A DNA stretch of 64,000 bases from Collinsella sp. An268 (GCF_002159765.1 NZ_NFJH01000002.1:1-64000); one strand, 5' to 3'. Positions 1 through 9,753 are shown, counted from the stretch's first letter. Notes: generated by a model from the sequence alone, not told the origin. Translations and numbers: made by a program.

Positions 1-87
1 CGGACCCGTTCCGAACCCGGAAGCTAAGACCCCTCGCGCCGATGGTACTGCGGGGTGAGCCCGTGGGAGAGCAGGGCGCCGCTGACC
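1..87 (+). rRNA. rrf: 5S ribosomal RNA, 3' part (cut by window start)
   Basis: The first bases match the conserved 3' two thirds of bacterial 5S rRNA: a CCGTTCCGAACCCGGAAG-type loop followed by GCGCCGATGGTACTGCGGGG and a GTGGGAGAG segment. The 5' part lies outside the window. The exact 3' end (about 85-88) is estimated by homology. An intrinsic terminator follows, so this is the end of an rRNA operon whose 16S and 23S genes should lie upstream. Confidence 0.93.
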
Positions 88-122
88 GGTGGACGGCACC
101 GGGCCGTCCATATGATTGCCAT

Positions 123-154
123 AAAGGGCCTCTGGTTTCCAGGGGCCCTTTTGG
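123..154 (+). terminator. Intrinsic terminator of the rRNA operon
   Basis: A 13-bp stem (123-135 with 139-151, one G-T pair) closes a 3-base loop and runs into a T tract (149-152). It sits about 35 bp after the 5S gene and 40 bp before coaE, so it ends the rRNA transcript. Confidence 0.88.
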
Positions 155-194
155 TTTATAGTGGCATGTTGCGCTATCCGTTAGGAGGCTCTCG

Positions 195-842
195 TTGTTT
201 ACCCTCTTCGTTATCGGTAATATCGCCTCCGGCAAGAGTACGGCGGTTCGCTATCTGGCGCGTCAAGGCGCGCGTATCATCGATTTGGACCAGGTCGCAA
301 AAGACCTGTATGTGCCCGGGTCTGCGGTGGTGAACGAACTTCGCGATGCGTTCGGTTCCGCTATCTTGGATGCTGCCGGCGCCATCCGCCCCAAAGTTCT
401 TGCAGACCGCGCCTTTGCAACCAAGGATGACGCGCGTCGCCTTAACGAGATCGTATTGCCGCGCGTACATGAGCGTCTCTCGGCGATGCTCATGCCCTCA
501 TGCTGTACAGTGGCGATGCCGTCGAACTGTCTTCTCACCGTGGTGGAAATCTCGCTCGCTGCTTCTTTCACCTATGCGTTCCCACTGGCTGATGAGGTCA
601 TGGCTATCACTGCGCCAGTCGAGATGCGTCGGCGCCGCGCCATCGAGCGCGGTATGGACGGTGAGGACTTTGATAGCAGGGCCGCGCTTCAGCCCACGGA
701 GGACGAGCTCTGCGCTCTCGCGTCTGTGGTCATCGACAACACTGCCGCTGATGATTCGTTGTTCTCTGCTCTCGACGCATGGCTGGAGCAGCATGGCCTT
801 CAAGCCGATCAGCCCTCTTTAGGATTAGACGATGCGCAGTAG
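195..842 (+). CDS. coaE: Dephospho-CoA kinase
   Basis: Last enzyme of coenzyme A synthesis; phosphorylates the ribose 3'-hydroxyl of dephospho-CoA with ATP in the cytosol. The P-loop GNIASGKST is at residues 8-16 and the IIDLD segment (28-32) corresponds to the family's conserved acidic motif. A LADEV stretch and an arginine-rich lid follow. At 215 residues it is normal length. The start is TTG at 195, chosen because a strong AGGAGG (183-188) lies 6 bases upstream and the P-loop would otherwise lack its first strand. Its last 11 bases overlap the next gene, so the two are probably translationally coupled. No clear promoter is seen; TATAGT at 157-162 is a possible -10. Confidence 0.9.
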   Translation: MFTLFVIGNIASGKSTAVRYLARQGARIIDLDQVAKDLYVPGSAVVNELRDAFGSAILDAAGAIRPKVLADRAFATKDDARRLNEIVLPRVHERLSAMLMPSCCTVAMPSNCLLTVVEISLAASFTYAFPLADEVMAITAPVEMRRRRAIERGMDGEDFDSRAALQPTEDELCALASVVIDNTAADDSLFSALDAWLEQHGLQADQPSLGLDDAQ

Positions 843-1419
843 AATTCGCTTCTTCACCTGGTACCGCATCATCCCTCTTCTGCTCGCTGCCCTTATGGGT
901 GGCATCTCGCTTGCCTACGCGCAGGGGCCAGCGTTTGTCTTTCAGTTGCTGTACCCGCTTGAATACCAGGATTACATCGCTGCCTCGAGCGACCGGCATG
1001 GAGTTGATCCCTGGCTTATCGCCGCGGTGATCGATACGGAGTCAAATTGGGACCCGAGTGCGCGCTCGTCTAAAGATGCGCTGGGGCTCATGCAGCTCAT
1101 GCCCGAGACCGCGCAGGACATGGTTCGCTTCGGCCTTGTTGACGGCACGAGCTTCGATCCGCAAAATCTGGCGGACGCTGAGACGAACATAGAGTTCGGC
1201 ACGGCATACCTCTCGTATCTCATATCCTATTTCAACGGCTCGACAGACCGTGCCATCGCGGCGTATAATGCCGGCCTTTCCAATGTGGATGATTGGTCCG
1301 AAATCGATACGGTCCTGCATAACGCCATCGGCTTCCCTGAGACGCAAGCGTACCTCTTTCGGGTTAATAACGCTTGGACGCGGTATAAAGAGCTTTATGG
1401 AGATGCCTTTGGTGCGTGA
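832..1419 (+). CDS. Membrane-anchored SLT-type lytic transglycosylase
   Basis: Predicted to cleave peptidoglycan glycan strands outside the membrane, forming 1,6-anhydro ends. Residues 12-30 form one hydrophobic segment (uncleaved anchor or signal peptide). The catalytic Glu70 lies in the ES motif (IDTESNWDPSA), followed by GLMQLMPETA (85-94) and AYNAG (144-148), the three hallmarks of the family 1 SLT domain. The 195-residue length fits a minimal single-domain enzyme. The ATG overlaps the end of coaE by 11 bases; uvrB follows 16 bases later, so coaE, this gene and uvrB look co-transcribed. Confidence 0.9.
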   Translation: MRSRIRFFTWYRIIPLLLAALMGGISLAYAQGPAFVFQLLYPLEYQDYIAASSDRHGVDPWLIAAVIDTESNWDPSARSSKDALGLMQLMPETAQDMVRFGLVDGTSFDPQNLADAETNIEFGTAYLSYLISYFNGSTDRAIAAYNAGLSNVDDWSEIDTVLHNAIGFPETQAYLFRVNNAWTRYKELYGDAFGA

Positions 1420-1435
1420 CGTGAGGTGAGCGAAC

Positions 1436-3691
1436 GTGGAGAAGTTTGAGGTTGAGCGCGTCGGCGGCGAGTTGAGACGCTTCGGCGTAGCGGGAGATCC
1501 CGTCCAGTTCCAAGTCGTTTCTCCGTTCGAACCCTCCGGAGACCAGCCCCAGGCAATCGCCTCGCTCGTGCAGGGCGTGAACGACGGCGACCGCTATCAG
1601 GTGCTGCTGGGCGTCACCGGTTCGGGTAAGACGTACACCATGGCGAAGACCATCGAGGCGCTCGGCAAGCCCACCCTTGTTATGGCGCCCAACAAGACGC
1701 TCGCCGCTCAGCTCGCGAGCGAGCTCAAGGAGTTCTTCCCGCACAACGCCGTCGTCTACTTCGTCTCGTATTACGATTACTATCAGCCTGAGGCCTATGT
1801 GCCGCAGTCCGACACGTACATCGAGAAGGATGCCTCCATCAACGAGGAAGTGGAGATGTTGCGCCACCAGGCGACGGCCTCTCTGCTCTCGCGCCGCGAC
1901 GTGATCGTCGTGGCGAGCGTCTCGTGCATCTACGGCATCGGTTCCCCAGAGGACTATGCGGGCCTCGCCCCCAACGTCGACAAGAAGACGCCGCTCGAGC
2001 GCGATGATTTCATCCACACCCTCATCGACATCCAATATGACCGCAACGACTTCGACCTGGCGCGCGGGACGTTCCGCGTGCGCGGCGACGTGGTGGATGT
2101 GTACCCGCCCTATGCCGAGCATCCGCTGCGCTTCGAGTTCTTTGGTGACGAGGTCGAGCTCATCGCCGAGATCGACGAGGTCACCGGCGAGATCCTGCGC
2201 GAGTACGACGCCATCCCCGTATGGCCCGCCTCGCACTACGTGACGGAGAAGCCCAAGGTGACGGCCGCCCTCAAGACCATCGAGGAGGAATGCGAGCAGC
2301 GCGTGGCAGAGCTCAAGGCCGCCGACAAGCTGCTCGAGGCCCAGCGCCTGCAGCAGCGCACCGACTACGACCTCGAGATGCTCGAGACCATGGGATTCTG
2401 CAACGGCATCGAGAACTACTCGCGCCATCTCGACGGGCGCCGCCCGGGAGAGCCGCCGTTCACACTCATCGACTATTTCCCCAAGGACATGCTCTGCATC
2501 ATCGATGAGAGCCACGTGACGGTGCCGCAGATACGCGGCATGCACGAGGGCGACCGCTCGCGCAAGGTGACGCTCGTGGAGCACGGGTTCCGCCTGCCCT
2601 CCGCCCTCGACAACCGCCCGCTGCGCTTCGACGAGTTCGAGGCGCGCATCCCGCAGTTTATCTACGTCTCGGCAACGCCGGGCGATTACGAGCTGCGCGT
2701 CTCGCAGAACAACGTGGAGCAGATCATCCGCCCGACGGGGCTTCTCGATCCCAAAATCGACGTGCGCCCCGTGCGCGGTCAGATCGACGACCTGCTGGAG
2801 GAGATCCGTGAGCGGACGGCGCGCCATGAGCGGGTGCTCGTGACGACGCTCACCAAGCGCATGGCGGAGGACCTGACGGACCATCTGCTCGACGCCGGAG
2901 TCAAGGTCAACTACATGCACTCCGACACGGCGACGATGGACCGCGTCGACATCCTGCGCGACCTGCGTATGGGTAAGATCGACGTGCTGGTGGGCATCAA
3001 CCTCCTGCGCGAGGGCCTCGACCTTCCCGAGGTGTCCCTCGTGGCGATCCTCGACGCGGACAAAGAGGGCTTCCTGCGCAACCGCCGCTCCCTCATCCAG
3101 ACCATCGGCCGTGCAGCGCGCAACGCCGACGGCGCGGTGGTGATGTACGCCGATACCATCACCGATTCGATGCGCGAGGCGATCGACGAGACGAATCGCC
3201 GTCGCACCATCCAGATGAAGTTCAACGAGGAGCACGGTGTCGAGCCGAAGACCGTGCGCAAGGCCATCAACGACATCTCGAGCTTTATCGCCGAGGCGAC
3301 GGAGAACGTGGGCAAGCGCGACCGCAGCCGCGGCGACTCGTTGGGGCACGGGGCGTTCTTCACCCCGGCGGGCGAGGGCGCCGCCGACGAGGCGCCGGGC
3401 TCGGTCGTATCGGACGGGCAGCAGCTCGCCGAGGAGCTCGCGAACCTGCCGAAAGACGAGCTCGCACGCATCGTCGCCACCATGGAGGAGGATATGCGGA
3501 GCGCTTCGGAGGCCATGGACTTCGAGGAGGCGGCGCGGCTCCGCGACGCCATCGTCCACCTGCGCGCCATGGCGGAGGGGACGAGCGAGAGCGAGGTCAT
3601 CGAGCTCTTGCGCCGCGATGCGCGCAAGGGGAGCGTCTTCGCCTCCGGTCGCAAACGGCAGGGGGCGCGTGCGAAGCGCGCGAAGCACTGA
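1436..3691 (+). CDS. uvrB: Excinuclease ABC subunit B
   Basis: Damage-verification helicase subunit of nucleotide excision repair; loaded by UvrA and then recruits UvrC. Walker A GVTGSGKT is at 59-66, the beta-hairpin that clamps DNA includes [10 protein letters not shown] (112-121), and helicase motifs follow. Residues about 678-706 form the UVR domain that contacts UvrC. The start is GTG at 1436 behind GTGAGGTGAG; the core motif [11 protein letters not shown] begins only at residue 31, so the N-terminus is about 25 residues longer than in many homologues. The protein (751 aa) is also long at the C-terminus, which is basic. uvrA and uvrC are elsewhere in this window. No LexA box is seen before the operon. 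Confidence 0.95.
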   Translation: MEKFEVERVGGELRRFGVAGDPVQFQVVSPFEPSGDQPQAIASLVQGVNDGDRYQVLLGVTGSGKTYTMAKTIEALGKPTLVMAPNKTLAAQLASELKEFFPHNAVVYFVSYYDYYQPEAYVPQSDTYIEKDASINEEVEMLRHQATASLLSRRDVIVVASVSCIYGIGSPEDYAGLAPNVDKKTPLERDDFIHTLIDIQYDRNDFDLARGTFRVRGDVVDVYPPYAEHPLRFEFFGDEVELIAEIDEVTGEILREYDAIPVWPASHYVTEKPKVTAALKTIEEECEQRVAELKAADKLLEAQRLQQRTDYDLEMLETMGFCNGIENYSRHLDGRRPGEPPFTLIDYFPKDMLCIIDESHVTVPQIRGMHEGDRSRKVTLVEHGFRLPSALDNRPLRFDEFEARIPQFIYVSATPGDYELRVSQNNVEQIIRPTGLLDPKIDVRPVRGQIDDLLEEIRERTARHERVLVTTLTKRMAEDLTDHLLDAGVKVNYMHSDTATMDRVDILRDLRMGKIDVLVGINLLREGLDLPEVSLVAILDADKEGFLRNRRSLIQTIGRAARNADGAVVMYADTITDSMREAIDETNRRRTIQMKFNEEHGVEPKTVRKAINDISSFIAEATENVGKRDRSRGDSLGHGAFFTPAGEGAADEAPGSVVSDGQQLAEELANLPKDELARIVATMEEDMRSASEAMDFEEAARLRDAIVHLRAMAEGTSESEVIELLRRDARKGSVFASGRKRQGARAKRAKH

Positions 3692-3757
3692 TGGTATACT
3701 GGACGGAGGAATAGCGCGCGGACACCCGCCGCGCTCAGGGGAGATAGAGGGGTCCCG

Positions 3758-4411
3758 ATGAACGAAGAGTACATGCCCGCGTACCGTCCGGTGGATATGA
3801 AGGGGCTGGCGTCGAAGCTCGCCGGCGCCACATGGAGTCTGATCGCGCTCGCCGCGCTGACGTTCTTCTGGGCGGTCTACATGTTTGTGACGGCGCCCAT
3901 GGGCGGTGCCGGCGGTCTTCTGCCCACCCCCGTAGAGGGTCCGGACGGTCTCGCCGCGGCCCTCGCGTGGTGGGCCGTCGTCGCAGGTTTCTGCGCCTCC
4001 ATCGGCTCGCTCGCTCCGCGCGCACCCCGTGCGCTCGGTTGGGTGGAGCCGGTGCTCGGTATCGTGCTGCTGCTGGCGGGGCTCTGGGGTATCTGGTCCA
4101 CGCCCCTTCTGGGCACGTATGCCGAGATGCACACCATCGCCGGCGTGTATCTGGCCGTCTATCTCGCAGCGGTGGCGATCGAGCTGTATCGTCGTGACGA
4201 GCAGAAGTGGTATATCGAGCTCGTGGTGGCCGCGGCGGTGCTCGTCATCGCGCTCGCCGGCGGCGTGAACTTCGCCGCGGCGCCCGGACAGGTGGGCATC
4301 TTCGCCCTCGCTTTCTTTGTGGCGGGCTGGGGCTTTGTGTACGGCGCGCTCAAGCTGTCGGGTGCCTCGGCTGCTGCCGAGGGGCACGTCGCCGAGGCGC
4401 TTCTCGCCTAA
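3758..4411 (+). CDS. Six-helix membrane protein of unknown function
   Basis: I do not recognise the family. The 217-residue product has about six hydrophobic helices (roughly 28-48, 67-87, 93-113, 123-140, 152-172 and 180-199) with short loops, and no obvious motifs or charged pore residues. The ATG at 3758 has AGAGGGG just upstream. A TATACT (3695-3700) right after the uvrB stop may be its own -10 box, though the 66-bp gap would also allow read-through from uvrB. Nothing in the neighbours points to a function. Confidence 0.75.
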   Translation: MNEEYMPAYRPVDMKGLASKLAGATWSLIALAALTFFWAVYMFVTAPMGGAGGLLPTPVEGPDGLAAALAWWAVVAGFCASIGSLAPRAPRALGWVEPVLGIVLLLAGLWGIWSTPLLGTYAEMHTIAGVYLAVYLAAVAIELYRRDEQKWYIELVVAAAVLVIALAGGVNFAAAPGQVGIFALAFFVAGWGFVYGALKLSGASAAAEGHVAEALLA

Positions 4412-4443
4412 CGCCTCGGGTATCATTAGCGCGTACCTATGAG

Positions 4444-4470
4444 CGAGAGCGCCCAGACGGGGCGCTCTCG
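4444..4470 (+). other. Perfect 11-bp hairpin in the leader of the mrp gene
   Basis: Bases 4444-4454 pair perfectly with 4460-4470 around a 5-base loop. There is no T tract after it, and the ribosome binding site of the next gene begins only 10 bases later. It could be a terminator of the membrane-protein gene working without a T run, or a leader hairpin affecting expression of the Mrp ATPase. Confidence 0.6.
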
Positions 4471-4491
4471 ATGTGTATGAGGAGGAATCGC

Positions 4492-5340
4492 ATGGCTGAA
4501 TGCGAACACGCGGCGGCCGCCGGCGGCAAGAAGGCGCCCCAGCAGTTTGAGGAGAACACCCTGTCGGAGGCAAAGCGCGTGATCGCGGTGCTCTCGGGCA
4601 AGGGCGGCGTGGGCAAGTCGCTCGTAACGGGTTCGCTCGCCGTCGGGCTCGCGCGCCGGGGGAACAAGGTCGGCATCTTGGACGCCGATATCACCGGCCC
4701 CTCGATCCCCAAGATGCTCGGCATGAGCGGGCGGCACGCGAGCGGTATCGGCAACCTGCTGCTGCCCGAGGTCTCCGAGACGGGGATCAAGGTCATGTCC
4801 TCCAACCTGCTGCTCGCCAACGAGACCGACCCCGTGCTGTGGCGCGGCCCGGTCATCGCGGGCGCCATCCGCCAGTTCTGGAGCGACACCTCCTGGGGTC
4901 CGCTCGACTACCTGCTGGTCGATATGCCCCCGGGTACGGGCGATGTGGCGCTCACCGTCTTCCAGTCGCTGCCGGTGGACGGCATCGTGGTGGTGACGAG
5001 CCCGCAGGACCTGGTCTCGATGATCGTGGCCAAGGCCGTCAATATGGCGGACAAGATGCACGTGCCCGTGCTCGGCATCATCGAGAACATGAGCTACATC
5101 ACCTGCCCCGATTGCGGCAAGAAGATCGAGGTCTTCGGGCCGAGCAAGCTCGACGAGGTCGCGGCGGGTTACGGTGTCGAGGTGCTCGGGCGCCTGCCCA
5201 TCGACCCGGCCCTCGCCGGTGCATGCGACGCGGGCGCGCTCGAGCAGGCGCTGCCGGAGAACCTCCTGCCCGATGCGGTGGCGGCCTGCGAGGCCGTGGC
5301 GCCGCACGAGGGCGAGGGCGCGGCGAAGGCGACGGAGTAG
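4492..5340 (+). CDS. mrp: Mrp/NBP35-type iron-sulfur cluster carrier ATPase
   Basis: Scaffold or carrier ATPase for iron-sulfur cluster assembly (ApbC/Mrp family). The deviant Walker A GKGGVGKS is at 36-43, a VDMPPGTGD switch follows, and a CPDCG pair (Cys205, Cys208) forms the expected cluster-bridging CxxC near the C-terminus. The N-terminal MIP18-like domain seen in many Mrp proteins is absent, as is common in anaerobes. The start at 4492 is set by AGGAGG (4480-4485) six bases upstream; the open frame extends much further 5' but without a start signal. Length is 282 residues. A flavoprotein gene follows 64 bases later. Confidence 0.9.
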   Translation: MAECEHAAAAGGKKAPQQFEENTLSEAKRVIAVLSGKGGVGKSLVTGSLAVGLARRGNKVGILDADITGPSIPKMLGMSGRHASGIGNLLLPEVSETGIKVMSSNLLLANETDPVLWRGPVIAGAIRQFWSDTSWGPLDYLLVDMPPGTGDVALTVFQSLPVDGIVVVTSPQDLVSMIVAKAVNMADKMHVPVLGIIENMSYITCPDCGKKIEVFGPSKLDEVAAGYGVEVLGRLPIDPALAGACDAGALEQALPENLLPDAVAACEAVAPHEGEGAAKATE

Positions 5341-5404
5341 AGCGACGCGGAGGGCGGCCCCGGCGGCATATCGCATGCGCCGCCTTCAGGTGAGGAGGGC
5401 CGGC

Positions 5405-6715
5405 GTGGCGGATGCCGAGGAGCGGACATACGACGTAGCGGTCGTGGGGGGCGGCGCTGCCGGACTCGCGGCGGCGCTCGCCGCGGCGCGGTTGGGCGCG
5501 CGCACAGTGGTGCTGGAGAGCGATGTTGCCTGCGGGCTGTCCATCCTCGCAACGGGCAACGGCCGGTGCAATCTCTCGAACAGCGACCTGGACCCCGTGC
5601 GGTACCGGTATCCCGACGTCGCGCGCGCCGTGATGGGTCCGCGCCCCGAGGAGGCGCTCGCGGCGTGGTTCGCCTCGCTCGGTCTCGCCACCGCGGAGGA
5701 AGAGGGGCGCCTCTATCCGTACAGTCGCCGTGCCGAGTCGGTGCGGGACGCGCTCTTGGCGGCGTGCCTGCGCGCCGGGGTGTCGCTTCGCTGCGGATTT
5801 GAGCTCACGGGCGCGTCCCGTGCGGCCGAGGGCGCGGTCTGGCGGCTCTCGGGCACGGTGCCCGCGGGGCCCGTGCGCGCCAAGCGCGGGCACGATGCGC
5901 GCGCCGCCCTGCGCGCGCGGCGCCGGGCACTCGAGGCGGCCCCGCGAAAAGATGAGGGTATATCTGCGCGCGCCGTGGTGCTTGCGCCCGGCGGGCGCTC
6001 GGCGGCGCTTTGCCGGCTCTTTCGGCTGCCGCACGAGGAGGAGCGGCCCGTGCTCTGCCCCGTGGCGGGAGCCTTTACGGCCGCGCCCGACGCCCTCGGT
6101 GCGCTCGATGGGGTCCGCGTCGAGGCAGCCCTTGGGCTCCAGGACGCGCGCGGACGTCATGCGTCGCCCTGGCGCGAGGCGGGAGAGGTGCTCTTCCGTC
6201 CCTACGGCATCTCAGGCATCGTCGCGTTCGACGCGTCGCGGCGCGTGACCGCAGGCGACGTGCTCCTGCTCGATCTCTTCCCGTCCTTTTCCGAGGAGGG
6301 GCTCGCGGCTCTTCTGGATGCGCGCGCGGCCGTGCTCGGCTTGCCCGCGGCGGGCTCGCTCACCTGGTACGACGGCCTTGTCGCCCGCCCGGTGGCGGCC
6401 CTCGTGGACGCGGCGGCGAAGACCCATGATGCCCGCGGCATCGCGCGCGCGGCCAAGCGCCTGCGCTTTGCTGTCACGGGGCTTGCCGACGAGCGCGCCG
6501 CGCAGGTGCGTCGCGGCGGTATCCCTTTTGCGGCGGTGGACGAGGCGACGCTCGGGTTGCGCGAGGCGCCCGGGCTCTTTGCGGCGGGCGAGGCGCTCGC
6601 CATGGATGCGGATTGCGGCGGCTTCAACCTGGCGTGGGCGTGGCTCTCGGGTATCCGCGCCGGCGGGGCTGCTGCGGCGACGGTGCGAGGGGGAGCGCAT
6701 GCTCGAGGTCTCTGA
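5405..6715 (+). CDS. FAD-dependent oxidoreductase, HI0933/BaiN family
   Basis: Flavoprotein of the HI0933/YtfP/BaiN family. The FAD-binding GGGAAG (15-20) follows the first strand and the family signature GNGRCNLSN is at 51-59; the C-terminal FAD contact GGFNLAWAW lies near the end. BaiN members have been linked to reduction of bile acid intermediates in clostridia, but most members have no proven substrate, so I do not assign that role. The GTG at 5405 is preceded by GAGGAG. Length 436 aa. The 3' end overlaps the next flavoprotein gene by 17 bases, which suggests coupled expression and possibly a shared pathway. Confidence 0.85.
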   Translation: MADAEERTYDVAVVGGGAAGLAAALAAARLGARTVVLESDVACGLSILATGNGRCNLSNSDLDPVRYRYPDVARAVMGPRPEEALAAWFASLGLATAEEEGRLYPYSRRAESVRDALLAACLRAGVSLRCGFELTGASRAAEGAVWRLSGTVPAGPVRAKRGHDARAALRARRRALEAAPRKDEGISARAVVLAPGGRSAALCRLFRLPHEEERPVLCPVAGAFTAAPDALGALDGVRVEAALGLQDARGRHASPWREAGEVLFRPYGISGIVAFDASRRVTAGDVLLLDLFPSFSEEGLAALLDARAAVLGLPAAGSLTWYDGLVARPVAALVDAAAKTHDARGIARAAKRLRFAVTGLADERAAQVRRGGIPFAAVDEATLGLREAPGLFAAGEALAMDADCGGFNLAWAWLSGIRAGGAAAATVRGGAHARGL

Positions 6716-8387
6716 TGTGCGGTTGCACCTGGACGAGGGGGTCGACGAGGGGGCGTGTCTTGCCGCAGGTCGGCGCAAGGTCGCGCGCCTGCTGCACGTT
6801 GCCCCTCGGGAGCTCATGGCAATAGAGCTCAGGAGGCGCTCCATCGACGCGCGCAAGAAAAACGACGTGCACCTCGTCTGCACCTTCCGGGCGGCGCTCG
6901 CCGATGCGGTGCGGGAGCGGGAGGTTCTCGCCCGCCTGTCCGACGAGGAGGGGAGGCGGGTGCGTGCGGTGGCCCCCGAGGCGCCGTCCTTCCCCGTATA
7001 TGCGGGGGCGCGCCCGACAAACCGTCCCGTTGTGGTGGGCGCCGGGTGCGCGGGGCTCTTCGCCGCGCTCGCGCTCGCCGAGGCCGGGCTCGAACCGCTG
7101 CTCATCGAGCGCGGTGACGATGCGGAGCGGCGCGGCGCGGCGGTGGCGCGCTTCATCCGCACGCGCAGGCTCGACCCCGAGAGCAATATCCAGTTCGGCC
7201 TCGGCGGCGCGGGGACGTTTTCGGATGGCAAGCTCACCACCGGCACGAAGAACCCCGCGCACCGGCTCATCCTGGAGACGTTCGTGGCCGCCGGAGCCTC
7301 CCGCGATATTCTGTGGGATGCCAAACCGCATGTGGGCTCAGACGTGCTGCCGCAGGTGGTGACGCATATCGTGGCGCGCATCCGGGCGCGCGGCGGCGAG
7401 GTGCGCTTCCGGGCGCGCCTCATCGATATCGAGCGCGCATCAGACGGCTCGCTCCGATCCGTCACGGTCGAGCACCGCGAGCCCGCGCCGGCGGGCGATG
7501 CCGGCGCGCCGCCTTCTGAACCCGCGACCGTCGAGCGCATCGCCTGCGACCGGATGATACTCGCCTGCGGGCACTCGGCGCGCGACGTCTTCGAGCTGCT
7601 CTCGCGGCGCGGCTTTCATCTCGAGCGCAAGACGTTCGCCATGGGGGTGCGCATCGAGCATCTGCAGCGCACCGTCGACCGGGCCCAGTACGGCGCGGCG
7701 GCGGGCCATCCGGCGCTCGGCGCGGCGCCGTACAAGCTCGTTGCCCATCCGCGCGACGGGCGCTCGGTCTTCTCGTTCTGCATGTGTCCCGGCGGAGAGG
7801 TGGTTGCCGCCGCCTCGGAGGAGGGCGGGGTCGTCACCAACGGGGCGAGCGAGAGCGCCCGCGCGGGCAGAAACGCCAACGCGGCGCTGCTCGTGAACGT
7901 GAACCCCGTCGACCTGCCCGGCTCCTCACCGCTTGCCGGCGTGGAGCTGCAGCGCACGTGCGAGCGCGCCGCCTTTGCGGCGGGCGGCGGCGACTACAGC
8001 GCGCCGGCGCAGCTCCTCGGCGATTTTATGGCCGCAAGGCCGAGCACGGGACCGGGCTCCGTGCTTCCCACCTACCCCTTGGGCGTCGCCTGGACGGCGC
8101 TCGACCGCGTGCTGCCGCCGTCTATCGCCGACGGCTTGCGGGCGGGCATCCCGCTTCTCGAACGGCGCCTTCGCGGCTTTACCGCCCCCGACGCGGTGCT
8201 TACCGGTGTGGAGTCGCGCTCCAGCTCGCCGGTGACCGTGGTGCGCGACCGCACGTGCGCGGCAGAGGGCGCGCCCGGAATCTACCCGTGCGGCGAGGGC
8301 GCGGGGTATGCGGGCGGCATCATGAGCGCGGCGACCGACGGCATCCGCTGCGCCGAGGCGCTCATCGCGTCGCTGCGACCTCGTTGA
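6699..8387 (+). CDS. Uncharacterised FAD-dependent dehydrogenase (COG2509 type)
   Basis: The product (562 aa) begins with a small alpha/beta domain of about 100 residues, then a dinucleotide-binding VVVGAGCAGLFAA segment near residue 110, and ends with an EGAGYAGGIMSAATDG motif, an arrangement typical of the COG2509 group of conserved FAD proteins. The reaction is unknown. FSDGKLTTGTKN near residue 180 is strongly conserved in this group. The ATG at 6699 follows AGGGGGAG and lies inside the end of the preceding flavoprotein gene, so both are likely made from one message. A 180-bp gap separates it from the next gene. Confidence 0.85.
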   Translation: MLEVSDVRLHLDEGVDEGACLAAGRRKVARLLHVAPRELMAIELRRRSIDARKKNDVHLVCTFRAALADAVREREVLARLSDEEGRRVRAVAPEAPSFPVYAGARPTNRPVVVGAGCAGLFAALALAEAGLEPLLIERGDDAERRGAAVARFIRTRRLDPESNIQFGLGGAGTFSDGKLTTGTKNPAHRLILETFVAAGASRDILWDAKPHVGSDVLPQVVTHIVARIRARGGEVRFRARLIDIERASDGSLRSVTVEHREPAPAGDAGAPPSEPATVERIACDRMILACGHSARDVFELLSRRGFHLERKTFAMGVRIEHLQRTVDRAQYGAAAGHPALGAAPYKLVAHPRDGRSVFSFCMCPGGEVVAAASEEGGVVTNGASESARAGRNANAALLVNVNPVDLPGSSPLAGVELQRTCERAAFAAGGGDYSAPAQLLGDFMAARPSTGPGSVLPTYPLGVAWTALDRVLPPSIADGLRAGIPLLERRLRGFTAPDAVLTGVESRSSSPVTVVRDRTCAAEGAPGIYPCGEGAGYAGGIMSAATDGIRCAEALIASLRPR

Positions 8388-8567
8388 CCGTGACGCTCCC
8401 AAGTACGCTCGCAGCGGTGCGACCGGCGGCTCTGAGCCGGCTCTGTGCGGGGTGGCCGCGCCGCGGGCAAGCGCATTGGCCGCATTGCCGGCGTATCTGG
8501 CGCCCGGGTGCGCGCGTTTTCGGGCACAATCGGGGTGGCGGCATCGCGCGCAAGGGAAGGAGGCCCC

Positions 8568-9038
8568 ATGATCGCAGACAAGCTCGTTGCGCTGCGGCGC
8601 AGGGCGGGCATGAGTCAGCAGGAGGTCGCGCGGGCCATCGGGGTGAGCAGGCAGACGGTTTCCAACTGGGAGCTCGCGCAGGGCGCGCCGGCGCTCGACA
8701 AGGCGGCTGAGCTCGCGCGCCTGTTCGGCGTGACCATCGACGACCTCGCACGCGACGACGTCGAGATCATGGCCACCCGGGGACCCGCTGCGCCGCGCGA
8801 CGTCCATGTGCTGCGCGCGCTCGTGGGCAGGACGGCGACGGTGGAGCTCAGCGACCAGGTGCTGAGCGAGGCGACCATCTTGGAGGTCGGCGAGGTGTGG
8901 CTGCGCGTCTCCTGCGAGATAAAGCGCGCCGCCTTTGGCCGGCCCAAGGTCGAACGGGCCCGCACGGTGCGCCTGATCGACCTCGGCGAGGTCTGCGCCA
9001 TCGTGATGGACGGTCCCGATGCCGGTGGGGAGGCGTGA
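8568..9038 (+). CDS. XRE-family transcriptional regulator
   Basis: N-terminal Cro/C1-type helix-turn-helix (about residues 4-58, recognition helix within VSRQTVSNWE), then a C-terminal region of about 90 residues that I do not recognise and that looks beta-rich. The ATG is preceded by GGAAGGAGG. Two small genes follow closely (4 and 69 bases apart) and may be its targets or partners. The DNA target cannot be read from the sequence. Confidence 0.85.
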   Translation: MIADKLVALRRRAGMSQQEVARAIGVSRQTVSNWELAQGAPALDKAAELARLFGVTIDDLARDDVEIMATRGPAAPRDVHVLRALVGRTATVELSDQVLSEATILEVGEVWLRVSCEIKRAAFGRPKVERARTVRLIDLGEVCAIVMDGPDAGGEA

Positions 9039-9042
9039 CGCC

Positions 9043-9384
9043 ATGGAGAGCTTCTACACCACCATCGCCATCTTGACGTTCGGTCTCGTAATCTACCTCA
9101 TGTTCTCGATGCCCACCAAAAAGGAGGTGCGCGCCCTTGCCCAGCCGGAGGTAAACCGCCGCCGCATTGCGGCGCTTCGCGAGGAGCTGGCGGCTCGCCT
9201 GGGAAAGACCTGCACGCTCAATCTGGACGAGGTGCATGGTGTCGTCGGCGCGGGTGCGCTCACGGGCGAGATCGTGGACGTGGATGACGAATGGGTCCTC
9301 GTGCGCGTGCCGGGGCAAAAGGGCTCTCGTCTCGTCGCCATGCGGCTCGGTCACGTCAGCGGACTGGAAGAGCAGGGGGACTGA
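9043..9384 (+). CDS. Small membrane-anchored protein of unknown function
   Basis: 113 residues: one N-terminal transmembrane helix (about 6-22) followed by a soluble domain that looks like a small beta-barrel (residues about 50-105), with the chain in the cytosol by the positive-inside rule (KKEVR after the helix). It begins four bases after the XRE regulator stop, so the two are probably in one operon. Family not recognised. Confidence 0.7.
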   Translation: MESFYTTIAILTFGLVIYLMFSMPTKKEVRALAQPEVNRRRIAALREELAARLGKTCTLNLDEVHGVVGAGALTGEIVDVDDEWVLVRVPGQKGSRLVAMRLGHVSGLEEQGD

Positions 9385-9453
9385 GCGCGCCCCGCGGGCC
9401 GACGGCGTCGTATCATAGAGCGTCGAGATATGCCGAGCCGGAGGGGAGAGCCC

Positions 9454-9753
9454 GTGGACGAGCGCTATACCGACCTCAACGCCCGCATCATCGATCAGTG
9501 GGTCGAGGAGCGCATCATCCGCGGCCTGCCGTTCAACCCGCTGCGCGACCCCGGCCTCATTTCGGAAGAGGAGCTCCCCGACTGGGGCGTGCAGTTCTCG
9601 CATACGCTTGATGAGCAGATCCGTGGGCAGATCCAGGCGGGTCTGCGCCTGCTCGATCTGTACGAGGACACCAACGGGGGCGAGAGCCGCCTGCACAGGC
9701 TCGGTATCCCCACGTTCTGGGCGACGCTTGCCGAGAAGCCGTCGGAGGTGTGA
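9454..9753 (+). CDS. Small soluble protein of unknown function
   Basis: 99 residues, acidic and largely helical, no recognised domain. I chose the GTG at 9454 because GGAGGGGAG lies just upstream; an ATG at 9430 in the same frame overlaps that ribosome site and is less likely. [12 protein letters not shown]-like N-terminal helix and a tryptophan near the C-terminus are the only notable features. Confidence 0.65.
   Translation: MDERYTDLNARIIDQWVEERIIRGLPFNPLRDPGLISEEELPDWGVQFSHTLDEQIRGQIQAGLRLLDLYEDTNGGESRLHRLGIPTFWATLAEKPSEV

Noticed and set aside
1364-4573. 1069-codon open frame on the minus strand opposite uvrB
   Set aside because: The uvrB product is certain; the antisense frame is Arg/His/Leu/Ala-rich, without any family motif, as expected in GC-rich DNA.
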